NCBI GenBank assembly: GCA_003149835.1 | Contig: QAMX01000032.1 | Span: 1 to 40,480 of the forward strand | Reading direction: 5' to 3' | Length of the DNA: 40,480 nucleotides | From: Clostridiales bacterium | GTDB lineage: Bacteria; Bacillota; Clostridia; Oscillospirales; QAMX01 | Shown: positions 6,527 through 13,774 of the stretch, one piece after another | Layout of the letters: the number at the start of each line of letters is the position of its first letter | How positions within the stretch are numbered: position 1 is the first letter of the stretch | The notes under the pieces: generated by a model | Database searches by the model: none | What the model was told of the DNA's origin: nothing | What the model saw: the letters and a program-made list of their open reading frames with translations, nothing else | Translations under genes and position numbers: made by a program

Positions 6527-8617
6527 TCAAAAGGGAAGCTCATTTTCGGAACATTCGTTTGAATCATCGTCTGAAAAACGAACAAGAATGCACCTGACCG
6601 GTTTTCCGTTGACGCGAACCTTGCGGTCTCTGCGCCGGTGGTCTCCGCCTTCCTGCCATTCGGTGACGCCCATTCGAACGGCCTCAGCAAAAACGTCTTT
6701 TGGGGAGAAGCTCGCTTTTTTGAGGACGTCGTGGAACTTGTTGCTGATGAGCCAGCACTCGTTGTCAATCCATCTGCCGAACACCTCTCTTGGCTGAAAC
6801 TCTGCGCCGCCGTTTTCGAAACTCTTGGCGTTGCCGGCGATCCAGCCTTTGAGAAATTCGACGCCTTTTTTGTCTTTGTCGGCCTCTTCGAGCGTGACAA
6901 GGCGTGGGAGCATGTCGTCAATCGAGAGGGCAAGCGACATATCGCCGCCGAACAGGAAGTTTGCCGACGCTTCGGAGACGGCTTTGAGCGTGGAGCAGGA
7001 CGCCAATTGCTTGTCCAGATAACCGGCTTCTCGAAGCTCTTGACGGATTTCCGCGGCGCGGGCCTTAATCGCCTGAACGTTTTCCGGCTTTTGGATGTAG
7101 CGGATCCACTCGCGGCCGGAGTGACCGTAATTTCTGGAAATGGTATCAACGATATCGGAGCCGAAAGAGCGGCCGTAGGTCTCATCGGAAAGATCGACTG
7201 AAAGCATGCGGTTTTCCGCGCCTGTACAGACATCATCGTCTAAAATCGCCTGTTCGCCGGTTGTGATAGAGACAGACAGCCAACGAGATTCATCGGCAAT
7301 GCCGCCCTCTTTCGTTCCGCGGGTTTTTGATTTGCCGTTAGAGAGCATGTAAACGATGTTTTCAAACACGTCTTTGTTGGAAACTTCTTGTAACTCGTCG
7401 AGCATGAGCGGCAGATTGCAGAGGAAGGCGGCGGTCTTTTCCATGCCGACCGCAGTACTTGACATGGATTTCATCAAATTTTGAGGATTGCCCCATATAG
7501 ACGCGGCCAGCAAAAGGCACACGGTTTTGCCGGTTCCGGTTTTGCCGAACAGGTGAACGCCGAACCCAAGCTGTTGAGCCGGACGCAAAAAGGGAGAGGA
7601 CAGGCTCGCGCTGACGGCGAAACGAGCGCCGCAAGAGGCCCGCAGCGCTTCGGCGGCGGTCTTTGTCCAGAACTCGGGCAGACCGCACGGAGAGGCGGCG
7701 GCTTGCAGCATGGCCTCGCACGTCGTACTCTTTGTTAAACAGTGAATTTGAGACGAGTACGGGACAAACTCCGAGCCGAACCAGCCGAGACGGGACGCGG
7801 AGGGCATGACGGGGCAGTTGTGCAGACGGAGGGCGAAGGCAAGGGCAAGGTGTTTGGCGCTTGTGATGGTGACGCCGTAGCCGGAGAGCTTTTTGACGGT
7901 CTGCGGGTCGGTCAGCATTTGACGGTCAAACGTCTCGCGGCGCGACCTCATACCGTCGTGGAAGCTCAAAACGACAGAATGCAGGCCGGTATCTTCGTCC
8001 GCGTAGACGCCGGAAATCTGGATGGCCGTGCGGCAGACGTATTCGACGATGGGAGAGCCTTTCGAGGGCGTGAATATGTAAAAAATGCCCGTGCTGTCCC
8101 ATGTGTATTCTTCCGGAATCGGGGCGTGTTCTGCGCCGGAAGCGGCTGACGATTCGTTTTCAAGGCGGGTGATCTCCGCGTCGAGCTGTTCGCGCTGCCG
8201 GATAATCTCCTGATATTTTTCGTGATCTCCGGCAAGCTCGGCTTGCAGCGCGTCGTCTGCGAGACTGTCGAACGCGCGCTCCGCCGATTTGATTTTGCGT
8301 TGCCGGCGCCAGAGCTCCGTCTCTTTGGCGGTCATCGGCTTGCCGAAGTCGACGCCGAGAAGAAAGACGTCGTTCAGCTTTCGGGCGGCCTCGATGGCCG
8401 AGCAGCTGTCCATGCGCTCTACAAAGGCGATTGCGTCGCCGTGCCAGCCGCAAGCGAAGCAATACAGCCCGTCGGAATAGACGCGCATGGACGGGTGTTC
8501 GTCTTTGCCGTGAAAGGGACAGGCGATCATGCCGTTAGCGTTGGGGGTACGGCCGTACAGAGACAGGACAGACGGCAGGTCGCAGCGGGATTTGATGTCT
8601 GAAAAGATGTTACTCAT
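6527..8617 (-). CDS. Phage primase-helicase (CHC2 zinc finger plus DUF927 ATPase)
   Basis: This is a 696-residue two-part replication enzyme. Residues 33-60 form a CHC2 primase zinc finger (C33, H36, C53, C56 in CPFHGKDEHPS and YCFACGWHGD), which recognises template DNA for primer synthesis. A charged coiled linker follows (about 100-160). From about 170 the protein matches DUF927-type helicase-like ATPases, with Walker A GKTGTGKT (358-365) and Walker B LPLMLDE (402-408). The canonical TOPRIM core is not obvious, so primer synthesis by this chain is unproven. It ends in an acidic tip, SENELPF, like the C-terminus of single-strand binding proteins. ATG 8617 overlaps the nuclease gene by 8 nt. 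Its role is to open and prime the phage origin. Confidence 0.85.
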   Translation of the reverse strand: MSNIFSDIKSRCDLPSVLSLYGRTPNANGMIACPFHGKDEHPSMRVYSDGLYCFACGWHGDAIAFVERMDSCSAIEAARKLNDVFLLGVDFGKPMTAKETELWRRQRKIKSAERAFDSLADDALQAELAGDHEKYQEIIRQREQLDAEITRLENESSAASGAEHAPIPEEYTWDSTGIFYIFTPSKGSPIVEYVCRTAIQISGVYADEDTGLHSVVLSFHDGMRSRRETFDRQMLTDPQTVKKLSGYGVTITSAKHLALAFALRLHNCPVMPSASRLGWFGSEFVPYSSQIHCLTKSTTCEAMLQAAASPCGLPEFWTKTAAEALRASCGARFAVSASLSSPFLRPAQQLGFGVHLFGKTGTGKTVCLLLAASIWGNPQNLMKSMSSTAVGMEKTAAFLCNLPLMLDELQEVSNKDVFENIVYMLSNGKSKTRGTKEGGIADESRWLSVSITTGEQAILDDDVCTGAENRMLSVDLSDETYGRSFGSDIVDTISRNYGHSGREWIRYIQKPENVQAIKARAAEIRQELREAGYLDKQLASCSTLKAVSEASANFLFGGDMSLALSIDDMLPRLVTLEEADKDKKGVEFLKGWIAGNAKSFENGGAEFQPREVFGRWIDNECWLISNKFHDVLKKASFSPKDVFAEAVRMGVTEWQEGGDHRRRDRKVRVNGKPVRCILVRFSDDDSNECSENELPF

Positions 8618-9131
8618 GGTTGGTCTCCTCGGCTGTCAAGATTTCTTTCGCCTCGCGGTACAGGATATCCCGGATGAGCTGACCGCCGGTCTCGGCTTTG
8701 CACATCAGAAGCTGACAATTGTATCTCGCCAGCCAAGCCAGCATGGAAGCGACAAGCGACTGCGGCTGCATTTGAGAGCGGTATTTTCCGGCGTATACAT
8801 GTTCCCATGTCGTATTTTCGAGCAACAGGTAGATTTTGCGGGTTTCGGCGCGCTCGAACTCGCGGACAAAGCGGGCGCGCTCTCGGGTATAGCATTGGAT
8901 TAGCTCGTCCAATGCGAATTTGCGCTCAATGACGACTTTGTCGGACAGATCAAGATATGTACCATGAGGAAGCTCAAACTTTGCGCTGTAATCGCCGCAG
9001 CGCAGAGTAGTGCGTTCTACCGGCCAGCCGATGTCGCGGAGGCGCACCCGCAAGCGCTTTGTGTCCTGCTCGCGGGTGTCGAGCAACAACGTGGCGCGGT
9101 CAAGCGTCGCGCGAATCTCTACGGGGTGCAA
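8610..9131 (-). CDS. ERCC4/XPF-type nuclease
   Basis: The 173-residue protein carries the nuclease motifs of the ERCC4 family: LLLDTREQ (D18, R20), GDYSA (46-50) and the metal-binding core VIERK (67-71). Then comes the conserved LDELIQCYTRERARFVREFE helix start. These small phage versions lack the helicase and HhH parts of XPF and probably cut branched or forked recombination or replication intermediates. The start is TTG 9131, with AGGAGGG 8 nt upstream; no ATG gives the full first strand. It is translationally coupled to the primase-helicase gene (8-nt overlap). Confidence 0.85.
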   Translation of the reverse strand: MHPVEIRATLDRATLLLDTREQDTKRLRVRLRDIGWPVERTTLRCGDYSAKFELPHGTYLDLSDKVVIERKFALDELIQCYTRERARFVREFERAETRKIYLLLENTTWEHVYAGKYRSQMQPQSLVASMLAWLARYNCQLLMCKAETGGQLIRDILYREAKEILTAEETNHE

Positions 9132-9182
9132 GCGTTATCCCTCCTTTGGAATCGAATTCCCACCAGCCCGCCCCACGGTTTA

Positions 9183-9758
9183 TCAGAACGGAAGGTCTTC
9201 GTCGCCCTGCGGGTCCGGCTCACCAAACGAGCCATAGGAAATGTCGGATGAAACGCTCTTAGCAAGGGGCTTGCGCTGCGGCATTTTGTAGCGGCCGTTA
9301 TGGATATCGTCGACGGACTTGACAAAGCACAGCTCCGTCCGCCAGCCGGTTTTACCGTTAAACTCCCACTCTTTTTCGCGGGACAGGTGGCCGATTCGCC
9401 TTCCTTTCAGGCTTTTTTCATCCCAATTCCAGTGATAGCCGGGGTTTGAATCCTCGATACAGGCGATGGTATCGTTAAAGATGCGCTTTGTCAGGGCGTC
9501 TTTTTCACTGCCATCGTCAGTGGGAACGTTTACGAACAGCCTTCCGCGCCATTTTTTGTCTTCGCCGTCTTGTGCCTTGTAGTCGCGCAGAAAGAAATCT
9601 TTTTGCTCGCCCTCGGCAATGTCAACCAGCAGGACAAGCGCATGGTATGAGCCGATTTCAACCTCTTCCGCGTCTTTGATGACGCTGACATACGCGCCGA
9701 CCGGAAGCGTTTCTTTGATCTGCATTTTCTGCGGGGCATAACCGCTAAACTGTTTCAT
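9183..9758 (-). CDS. Phage DNA-metabolism protein with SSB-like acidic tail
   Basis: The start is ATG 9758, giving 191 residues; longer frames would overlap the neighbour too far. The N-terminus (MKQFSGYAPQKMQIKETLPV) and the following beta-rich part (VGAYVSVIKDAEEVEIGSYH, then ALVLLVDIAEGE and FFLRDY) resemble phage proteins of the DUF669 or single-strand-binding-accessory kind. A putative OB-like body is followed by a glycine/polar linker and the tip GDEDLPF. That tip closely matches the DDDIPF tail by which bacterial SSBs recruit partners. It sits between the ATPase and nuclease genes in the recombination block. Function as the phage single-strand DNA-binding protein is an inference. Confidence 0.6.
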   Translation of the reverse strand: MKQFSGYAPQKMQIKETLPVGAYVSVIKDAEEVEIGSYHALVLLVDIAEGEQKDFFLRDYKAQDGEDKKWRGRLFVNVPTDDGSEKDALTKRIFNDTIACIEDSNPGYHWNWDEKSLKGRRIGHLSREKEWEFNGKTGWRTELCFVKSVDDIHNGRYKMPQRKPLAKSVSSDISYGSFGEPDPQGDEDLPF

Positions 9759-9969
9759 TTGTGTTTTCCTCCGTTTTGTTGTCGTTAAAATTGAGCGGGC
9801 AATAATACCCGATTGTGCGGTCGTCGATGATGTATTCGCCGGTTCTCCGGCATTGTTTGCGCGCGTAAACCTCGAGAAGTGGGCAGAGGGCGCAGCAGAC
9901 GTGATCTTCGGCAAAGTAAATCGTTACGGTTGCGGGGGTATAATGCAGGACTTCATTTCTCAGGGACAC
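9745..9969 (-). CDS. Small cysteine-rich phage protein
   Basis: This 74-residue protein contains HVCCALCPLLEVYARKQCRR (about residues 23-42) and then YIIDDRTIGYYCPL, a cysteine spacing conserved in a family of small Clostridia phage proteins. It may bind zinc or an iron-sulfur cluster. The start is GTG 9969 with GGAG just upstream, overlapping the end of the ATPase frame by 17 nt. Its 3' end overlaps the SSB-like gene by 14 nt, so it belongs to the same translationally coupled recombination block. Function unknown. Confidence 0.6.
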   Translation of the reverse strand: MSLRNEVLHYTPATVTIYFAEDHVCCALCPLLEVYARKQCRRTGEYIIDDRTIGYYCPLNFNDNKTEENTNETV

Positions 9970-10592
9970 TCTCTCCGCCTCCCAGCTCCCAATATTCCCT
10001 GATGAGCGTGTCCACCAGTTTTAGATCATTTTCGATTTCGCGCTCAAACATACCCATCGGGGATTTTGCCGTGGAGAAACCGTCGCTCTGCGTTTCGAAC
10101 CAGTGGCGGGTGCCGTCGGTGCGGCACAACAGGACGATAGAGAACAGGCCTTCCAGTGTCAGTTGTGAATCGAGCATTTTCCCGAGCGTCTTCGCCTTGA
10201 TCCGTCCGTCGTCGGTCTTCTCGGTGTGTTGGAGAAAATACACGATTACGTCGGGCGGCGTTTGCTTAATCACAAACTGCACTAAATTGTAGAAGTTCAC
10301 GGCCATTGTGGTAAACTTTCCGTAGCCGGTTTCGTTGGCTTTTTCAAAGGATTCAAACGCCATGAGATATTGGCTGTCGTCAATGGCGAAGGTTTTCAGC
10401 TTTGAGGACGATAAGTTTTTTTTGATGGTCTGATAGGTCGCGTTGTCTATTTTTGGAAGCTTGTTTTTGAACGGCAGGGGCTTTGAGGCGACGTTAAAAA
10501 TGCCGATTTCAGAGGCCTGAAAATTTCTTAAAGCAGTAGATTTTCCACTGCCGGATTCGCCCTCGATTAAAACCGGAATTCCGATAAGTCAT
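9953..10592 (-). pseudogene. Phage AAA/RecA-like ATPase (Sak4/AAA_24 type), frameshifted near the start
   Basis: The main frame encodes IPVLIEGESGSGKSTALRNF (Walker A GESGSGKS) through KTFAIDDSQYLM (Walker B) to EYWELGGGESVPEK, about 208 residues. This is a phage nucleotide-binding protein of the kind linked to single-strand annealing or recombination. The proper start, ATG 10592, overlaps the stop of the upstream gene as TGATG and has AAAGGA upstream, but it is in another frame. ATG-ACT-TAT-CGG then runs into GAATTCC, and with one base fewer it would read MTYRIPVLIEGE, an ideal N-terminus. As it stands that frame stops after 27 codons. No ATG, GTG or TTG precedes Walker A in the main frame, whose first internal ATG (10363) would lose it. 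Either the gene is broken, the sequence has a one-base error, or a rare ATC/ATT start is used. Confidence 0.75.
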
Positions 10593-10804
10593 CAGTCCTT
10601 TCCATTGATGAATTCCGCGTAGTTTGTCAGCTCTTCGATGCAGTCCATACAGTATTGTTCGCCGAGCAGGTCAACATATGGGTCGCCCTCGCGGATTGGG
10701 TCGCCGCAGCCGGAACAGACGAACACCTGAGCGCGGGATTCTTCCGGATCCGTGTCGCCGGTCGCAATCGCGCGGGCAATGGCGGGGTGATCGGGACAGG
10801 TCAT
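10592..10804 (-). CDS. Small phage zinc-finger-like protein
   Basis: This 70-residue protein begins MTCPDHPAIARAIATGD and has two CxxC pairs, CSGCGDPI (residues about 30-37) and QYCMDCIEEL (about 50-59), separated by an acidic turn (REGDPYVDLLGE). This is a treble-clef or ribbon-like zinc module, conserved in Firmicutes phages without known function. ATG 10804 is preceded by GGAGG. Its stop codon overlaps the start of the ATPase gene, so the two are translationally coupled, which hints at a joint role in recombination or replication. Confidence 0.65.
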   Translation of the reverse strand: MTCPDHPAIARAIATGDTDPEESRAQVFVCSGCGDPIREGDPYVDLLGEQYCMDCIEELTNYAEFINGKD

Positions 10805-10808
10805 CGTG

Positions 10809-11216
10809 TTACACCTCCGTATTTGTCATTTTTGCGCCGCACACGGGGCAATAATTAAGTTTCTTTGACACCATCGAATCACATGCGGAACAATCAAACG
10901 CGTCGTTCTTTTCATCAACAGGCAACCACACCCCATTCACTACTGGAACAGCGTCGGTTTTGTATTTGTCATGCCAGACAAGAATTTCTTTCCCCTCACT
11001 TTTCCAAAAATCAAGTTTCGCTTGTGCATTATCCGGTGTCAGCTCGGCAAAATCAATTCTCTCGATATGCGCTATTGAGCGAAAATACATTTCACCCATC
11101 GTGTGGTAAATGTCCGTTGTGTTGACCCCGTATACATATAATTCATAATCATTGGTGGAGATGGAATACTTGCGAACATATAGCAAGTGTGTATAATCTT
11201 TACGCTCAACCAGCAT
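10809..11216 (-). CDS. Hypothetical phage protein with C-terminal zinc ribbon
   Basis: The start is taken at ATG 11216, which has AGGAGG 7 nt upstream; a GTG two codons earlier is also open. The 135-residue protein has a beta-rich N-terminal part (LLYVRKYSISTNDYELYVYG) and ends in a zinc ribbon, FDCSACDSMVSKKLNYCPVC, with two CxxC pairs. I do not recognise the N-terminal domain. Base composition is somewhat more AT-rich than in the replication genes. It overlaps its upstream neighbour by 11 nt. Confidence 0.6.
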   Translation of the reverse strand: MLVERKDYTHLLYVRKYSISTNDYELYVYGVNTTDIYHTMGEMYFRSIAHIERIDFAELTPDNAQAKLDFWKSEGKEILVWHDKYKTDAVPVVNGVWLPVDEKNDAFDCSACDSMVSKKLNYCPVCGAKMTNTEV

Positions 11217-11475
11217 CGTCACCCCTCCTGTCCAATTTCTTCAACGCGCATACGAAATCGTCATATTCTTTCATGTGGCCTACAACTTCCAACTTGTTAT
11301 CATTCATACAATGATGTATGATTCCTCCGTCATATCCAATGCAATCAAAGGTTTTGAGGTTTCTGACCTTACCGCATTTTACAAACACGGATAAATGCGT
11401 TGGGTTCTGTTCTGTCGTCCACCCGTTTTTAACAATATCTCCTTTTTTAATCATACGCGGTTTTAGTTCAGCCAT
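11206..11475 (-). CDS. Hypothetical phage protein
   Basis: The 89-residue product begins MAELKPRMIKKGDIVKNGWT. It is mostly beta in prediction, with CGKVRNLKTFDCIGYDGG in the middle. I know no family for it. It is supported by a GGAGGAG ribosome binding site before ATG 11475, by an 11-nt overlap downstream and an 8-nt overlap upstream with neighbouring genes, and by its place in the operon. Confidence 0.5.
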   Translation of the reverse strand: MAELKPRMIKKGDIVKNGWTTEQNPTHLSVFVKCGKVRNLKTFDCIGYDGGIIHHCMNDNKLEVVGHMKEYDDFVCALKKLDRRGDDAG

Positions 11476-11905
11476 TGTTCGCTCCTCCGTCTGTCAGCGC
11501 CAGCTGTCCAGACTTGTACGCCTGATACAGTGTCCTACCGCTGCGATCCGCCATATATGGCAAAAATACTTCGTCTATTTGCACATGCCCACTCTCCACA
11601 AAAGCCATCTGCGCCATCACCCAATCACGGATATTGCGCCATGCCGTCCGCTCCGCCTGTTCTCGGTCCGCTTTGACTTTTCCCCTTGCAAGCGCCGCCA
11701 GAACGCCGTCTATATTCACCGGCAGATGATACCCAATCGCACCCTGCTGTGTATGTGTATATATACCAAACGTCAAGGCGACCGGCCGTCCGTCATTGTC
11801 ATAGTCCACCATGATCTTACAAGCGCCATTTCTCGCCAGCGCGCCTTGGATTTCTCCGAGGCTCTGATACAGATCTACTTTGGTCGTATAATTTTTGATT
11901 GGCAT
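11468..11905 (-). CDS. Conserved phage protein of unknown function
   Basis: The 145-residue protein starts MPIKNYTTKVDLYQSLGEIQ and contains ERTAWRNIRDWVMAQMAFVE (about residues 84-103) and VFLPYMADRSGRTLYQAY. This combination is characteristic of a protein family found in many Firmicutes phages and prophages near replication genes. It has no known enzymatic motif. It consists of an alpha/beta N-terminal half with a (D)YDNDGRPVALTF strand pair and a helical C-terminal half. The ribosome binding site is a weaker AGG 2 nt from ATG 11905. Confidence 0.65.
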   Translation of the reverse strand: MPIKNYTTKVDLYQSLGEIQGALARNGACKIMVDYDNDGRPVALTFGIYTHTQQGAIGYHLPVNIDGVLAALARGKVKADREQAERTAWRNIRDWVMAQMAFVESGHVQIDEVFLPYMADRSGRTLYQAYKSGQLALTDGGANNG

Positions 11906-11927
11906 AACCTATCTGCACCCCTCATAT

Positions 11928-12191
11928 TCAGGTATTTTTCCCATTGTCTGCTCCTTTCAACGGTCTGCCGCACATGGGGCAGAACTCAACGTGCATTTGC
12001 CTTAATTGTCTATTTTCGTCTACGTGCAAGGCAGGAGCAAAAGAGCCAGAATTGCACCATTTACACCCTCTTGATCGTTCTTCACGCTCTTGGAGGGCTT
12101 TTCCAGCTTTCCGTAGGGCTGTTTTTTCTGCTGGGCTGTGACACCTGTCAATCAAATACGGCATAATCCTCGCTGCCTCTCTGTCAGTCAT
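11928..12191 (-). CDS. Small phage protein with a paired CxxC zinc motif
   Basis: The start is ATG 12191, preceded by AGGAGG; longer frames would overlap the neighbour fully. The 87-residue product begins MTDREAARIMPYLIDRCHSP. It has a helical middle (EKTALRKAGKALQEREERSR) and a zinc-binding end with GCKWCNSG and VEFCPMCGRPL. The CxxC...CPxCGR arrangement is typical of small accessory phage proteins of Clostridia. Function unknown. It overlaps the Lar-like gene by 8 nt. Confidence 0.6.
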   Translation of the reverse strand: MTDREAARIMPYLIDRCHSPAEKTALRKAGKALQEREERSRGCKWCNSGSFAPALHVDENRQLRQMHVEFCPMCGRPLKGADNGKNT

Positions 12192-12387
12192 TGTCTGCCC
12201 TCCTGTTCCATGCTTCGATTGCGTCATGCTCGCGATCATAAAATCGTCCAAACGTGTTATGTACTGATGCAATGCATCGGTTTTTTGCGTTTCCACACCC
12301 GACAAAGAATCTGGCTTTTGCGCTCCATTTTAGCTGCTGTACATGCGCTGTATGTCCGCAAAACGGGCACGGTTTAAGTTCAGTCAT
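12184..12387 (-). CDS. Lar-family restriction-alleviation-like protein
   Basis: The 67-residue protein has the hallmark N-terminus MTELKPCPFCGHTAHVQQL, a second cysteine pair (VGCGNAKNRC) and the family end EHDAIEAWNRRA. Members related to Rac-prophage Lar are small zinc proteins; Lar itself lessens type I restriction by stimulating modification. Most phage copies are untested. The start ATG 12387 overlaps the previous stop as ATGA, showing translational coupling to a second Lar-like gene. Confidence 0.75.
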   Translation of the reverse strand: MTELKPCPFCGHTAHVQQLKWSAKARFFVGCGNAKNRCIASVHNTFGRFYDREHDAIEAWNRRADND

Positions 12388-12629
12388 TCTTGATCCACTC
12401 TCCTGTTCCACGCTCTAATAAGGTCACGTTTGCATTTATCCCTGTGCTGCGCGTTTGGCCTTTTTAATCTCACGCACATGCGCTTTCCGCAGGTATCGCA
12501 CTTGATATAATACGCAGGCATACTTCCGGCAAACGGATTTTTTACAAGATCGCCAAGACCGCCGCCGAATCCGCAAACATATTTAACCTCTACTTGGCTA
12601 CCACAGCTACATGGTTTCAATTCCTTCAC
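12384..12629 (-). CDS. Second Lar-like zinc protein
   Basis: The 81-residue protein has MKELKPCSCGSQVEVKYVCG, then YYIKCDTCGKRMCV, and ends in DLIRAWNRRV. This is the same scheme as its neighbour but with CSCG in place of CPFC and a longer insert between the cysteine pairs (GFGGGLGDLVKNPFAG). It probably arose by tandem duplication and divergence. GTG 12629 has AAGGAGAG upstream. The pair could act against two restriction systems, but that is a guess. Confidence 0.65.
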   Translation of the reverse strand: MKELKPCSCGSQVEVKYVCGFGGGLGDLVKNPFAGSMPAYYIKCDTCGKRMCVRLKRPNAQHRDKCKRDLIRAWNRRVDQE

Positions 12630-12631
12630 GC

Positions 12632-12913
12632 TTAATCCACTCTCCTTACATCACATTGCAAAATCTGCTCTAACCTCCGGCGCAAATGCTCCTTTGCGAG
12701 GTCGTAGTCCTCCGCGCACTCCTTGTCGTGTTCGGCGGCGACGCGGTTTAACTCGTCGATAAATCGCTGCGCCCTCTCCGCGCCGAACCCGAACGTGTTG
12801 TTGAGCGCCACAACGGACAGCCACATAACCAGATCGACCGCCTCGCGCGTTGTGCGGTGCGTGATACGCTGTATCTGCTCTTTCCGGCGGGATAGATAGC
12901 CGTTATTCCGCAT
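12632..12913 (-). CDS. Conserved phage protein of unknown function
   Basis: The start is ATG 12913, with GGAGG 6 nt upstream, giving 93 residues. MRNNGYLSRRKEQIQRITHR followed by a hydrophobic helix (EAVDLVMWLSVVALNNTFGF) and ERAQRFIDELNRVAAE matches a helical protein family seen in Firmicutes prophages beside small zinc proteins. The AVDLVMWLSVVAL stretch is amphipathic rather than a clear membrane span. It overlaps the repeat-protein gene by 11 nt. Confidence 0.6.
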   Translation of the reverse strand: MRNNGYLSRRKEQIQRITHRTTREAVDLVMWLSVVALNNTFGFGAERAQRFIDELNRVAAEHDKECAEDYDLAKEHLRRRLEQILQCDVRRVD

Positions 12914-13724
12914 GGTTGGCCTCCGTATGTATGCCGGTAATCTTTTTAAACATTGCCGCGTTAAACTCCGGCAGACTGCGCACATAGTCAACCGCCGCTT
13001 GCGGCATACCCGCCCATGCTTCCGCTGTTTGCAGTTCTTCGGCGTCCTTGATCGGGGTTAGCTTCCAGTCGCTTCCGTTTGCGAGGTACAGAGCCTTGAT
13101 GTTGTTATATGTTGGACGCCATTCGCCCAAAAGCGTATATAATCGTTCCTTGACAGCCTCAAAGCGATATTTGGCTACACGTTTGCCAAAAATGCTATAC
13201 ACTCTCTTTTTATCCGCAAGAAATAGAGCATTGTCTACGCCATAACTGTTTATGACCCCAAACGACCTGTTCACGGCTTCCGACCTGTTCACGGCGTTCG
13301 ACCAGTTCACGGCTTCCGACCTGTTCACGGCGTTCGACCTGTTCACGCCGTCCGACCAGTTCACGCCGTCCGACCAGTTCACGCCGTTCGACCAGTTCAC
13401 GCCGTGAGACTCGTTCACGCCGTTCGACCTGTTCACGCCGTTCGACCCGTTCACGCCGTTCGACCTGTTCACGCCGTCCGACCAGTTCACGCCGTTCGAC
13501 CTGTTCACGCCGCAAAGTGCATATAACTGCGCGTCTTGTTGCACGTTGTTGTAGAGCCACCAGATGAGCGACGTATCAACTTTCGCCTCCGCTGCTTTTG
13601 CAACGGTTTCCGCGTTGATTTCCACTCCGTCAGGGTATTTGCGCGGCGGAAACAGTTTTGCAAATGCCTTTATGCCGGTTTGGCAAGCGCCTTTTTCTTT
13701 GAGCAATGCTACTGTGATTTTCAT
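12903..13724 (-). CDS. Phage protein with 15 tandem GVNRSN-type hexapeptide repeats
   Basis: The start is ATG 13724 (AAAGGGAG upstream), giving 273 residues. The N-terminal part (MKITVALLKEKGACQTGIKA onward, residues 1-70) precedes about 15 six-residue repeats of the form GVN-(R/W)-S-(N/D/E) (residues 72-161). After these comes a second globular part with YSIFGKRVAKYRFEAVKERL and a C-terminal helical region. Such repeats should form a regular beta solenoid or rod with Asn/Ser ladders. I recall similar repeat proteins in other phages but know no function. A DNA-mimic or binding-scaffold role is possible, though the repeats are not strongly acidic. Confidence 0.7.
   Translation of the reverse strand: MKITVALLKEKGACQTGIKAFAKLFPPRKYPDGVEINAETVAKAAEAKVDTSLIWWLYNNVQQDAQLYALCGVNRSNGVNWSDGVNRSNGVNGSNGVNRSNGVNESHGVNWSNGVNWSDGVNWSDGVNRSNAVNRSEAVNWSNAVNRSEAVNRSFGVINSYGVDNALFLADKKRVYSIFGKRVAKYRFEAVKERLYTLLGEWRPTYNNIKALYLANGSDWKLTPIKDAEELQTAEAWAGMPQAAVDYVRSLPEFNAAMFKKITGIHTEANHAE
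13241..13511. repeat. 18-bp tandem repeat inside the hexapeptide-repeat gene
   Basis: About 15 in-frame copies of an 18-bp unit (plus-strand form TTCACGCCGTCCGACCAG) vary mainly at the first base of the fourth codon and at the sixth. The period is exactly six codons, so copy number can change without breaking the frame. Confidence 0.9.
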
Positions 13725-13774
13725 AGCTGCTTCTCCCTTTCTTTCGCCCTGCATGGGCGGCTTTTTTGTTTTCA

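Noticed and set aside
13241..13511. Regular repeats that might be taken for a CRISPR array
   Set aside because: The period is 18 bp without spacers and lies in frame inside a protein of hexapeptide repeats. The Cas2-like gene nearby has no Cas1 or array.
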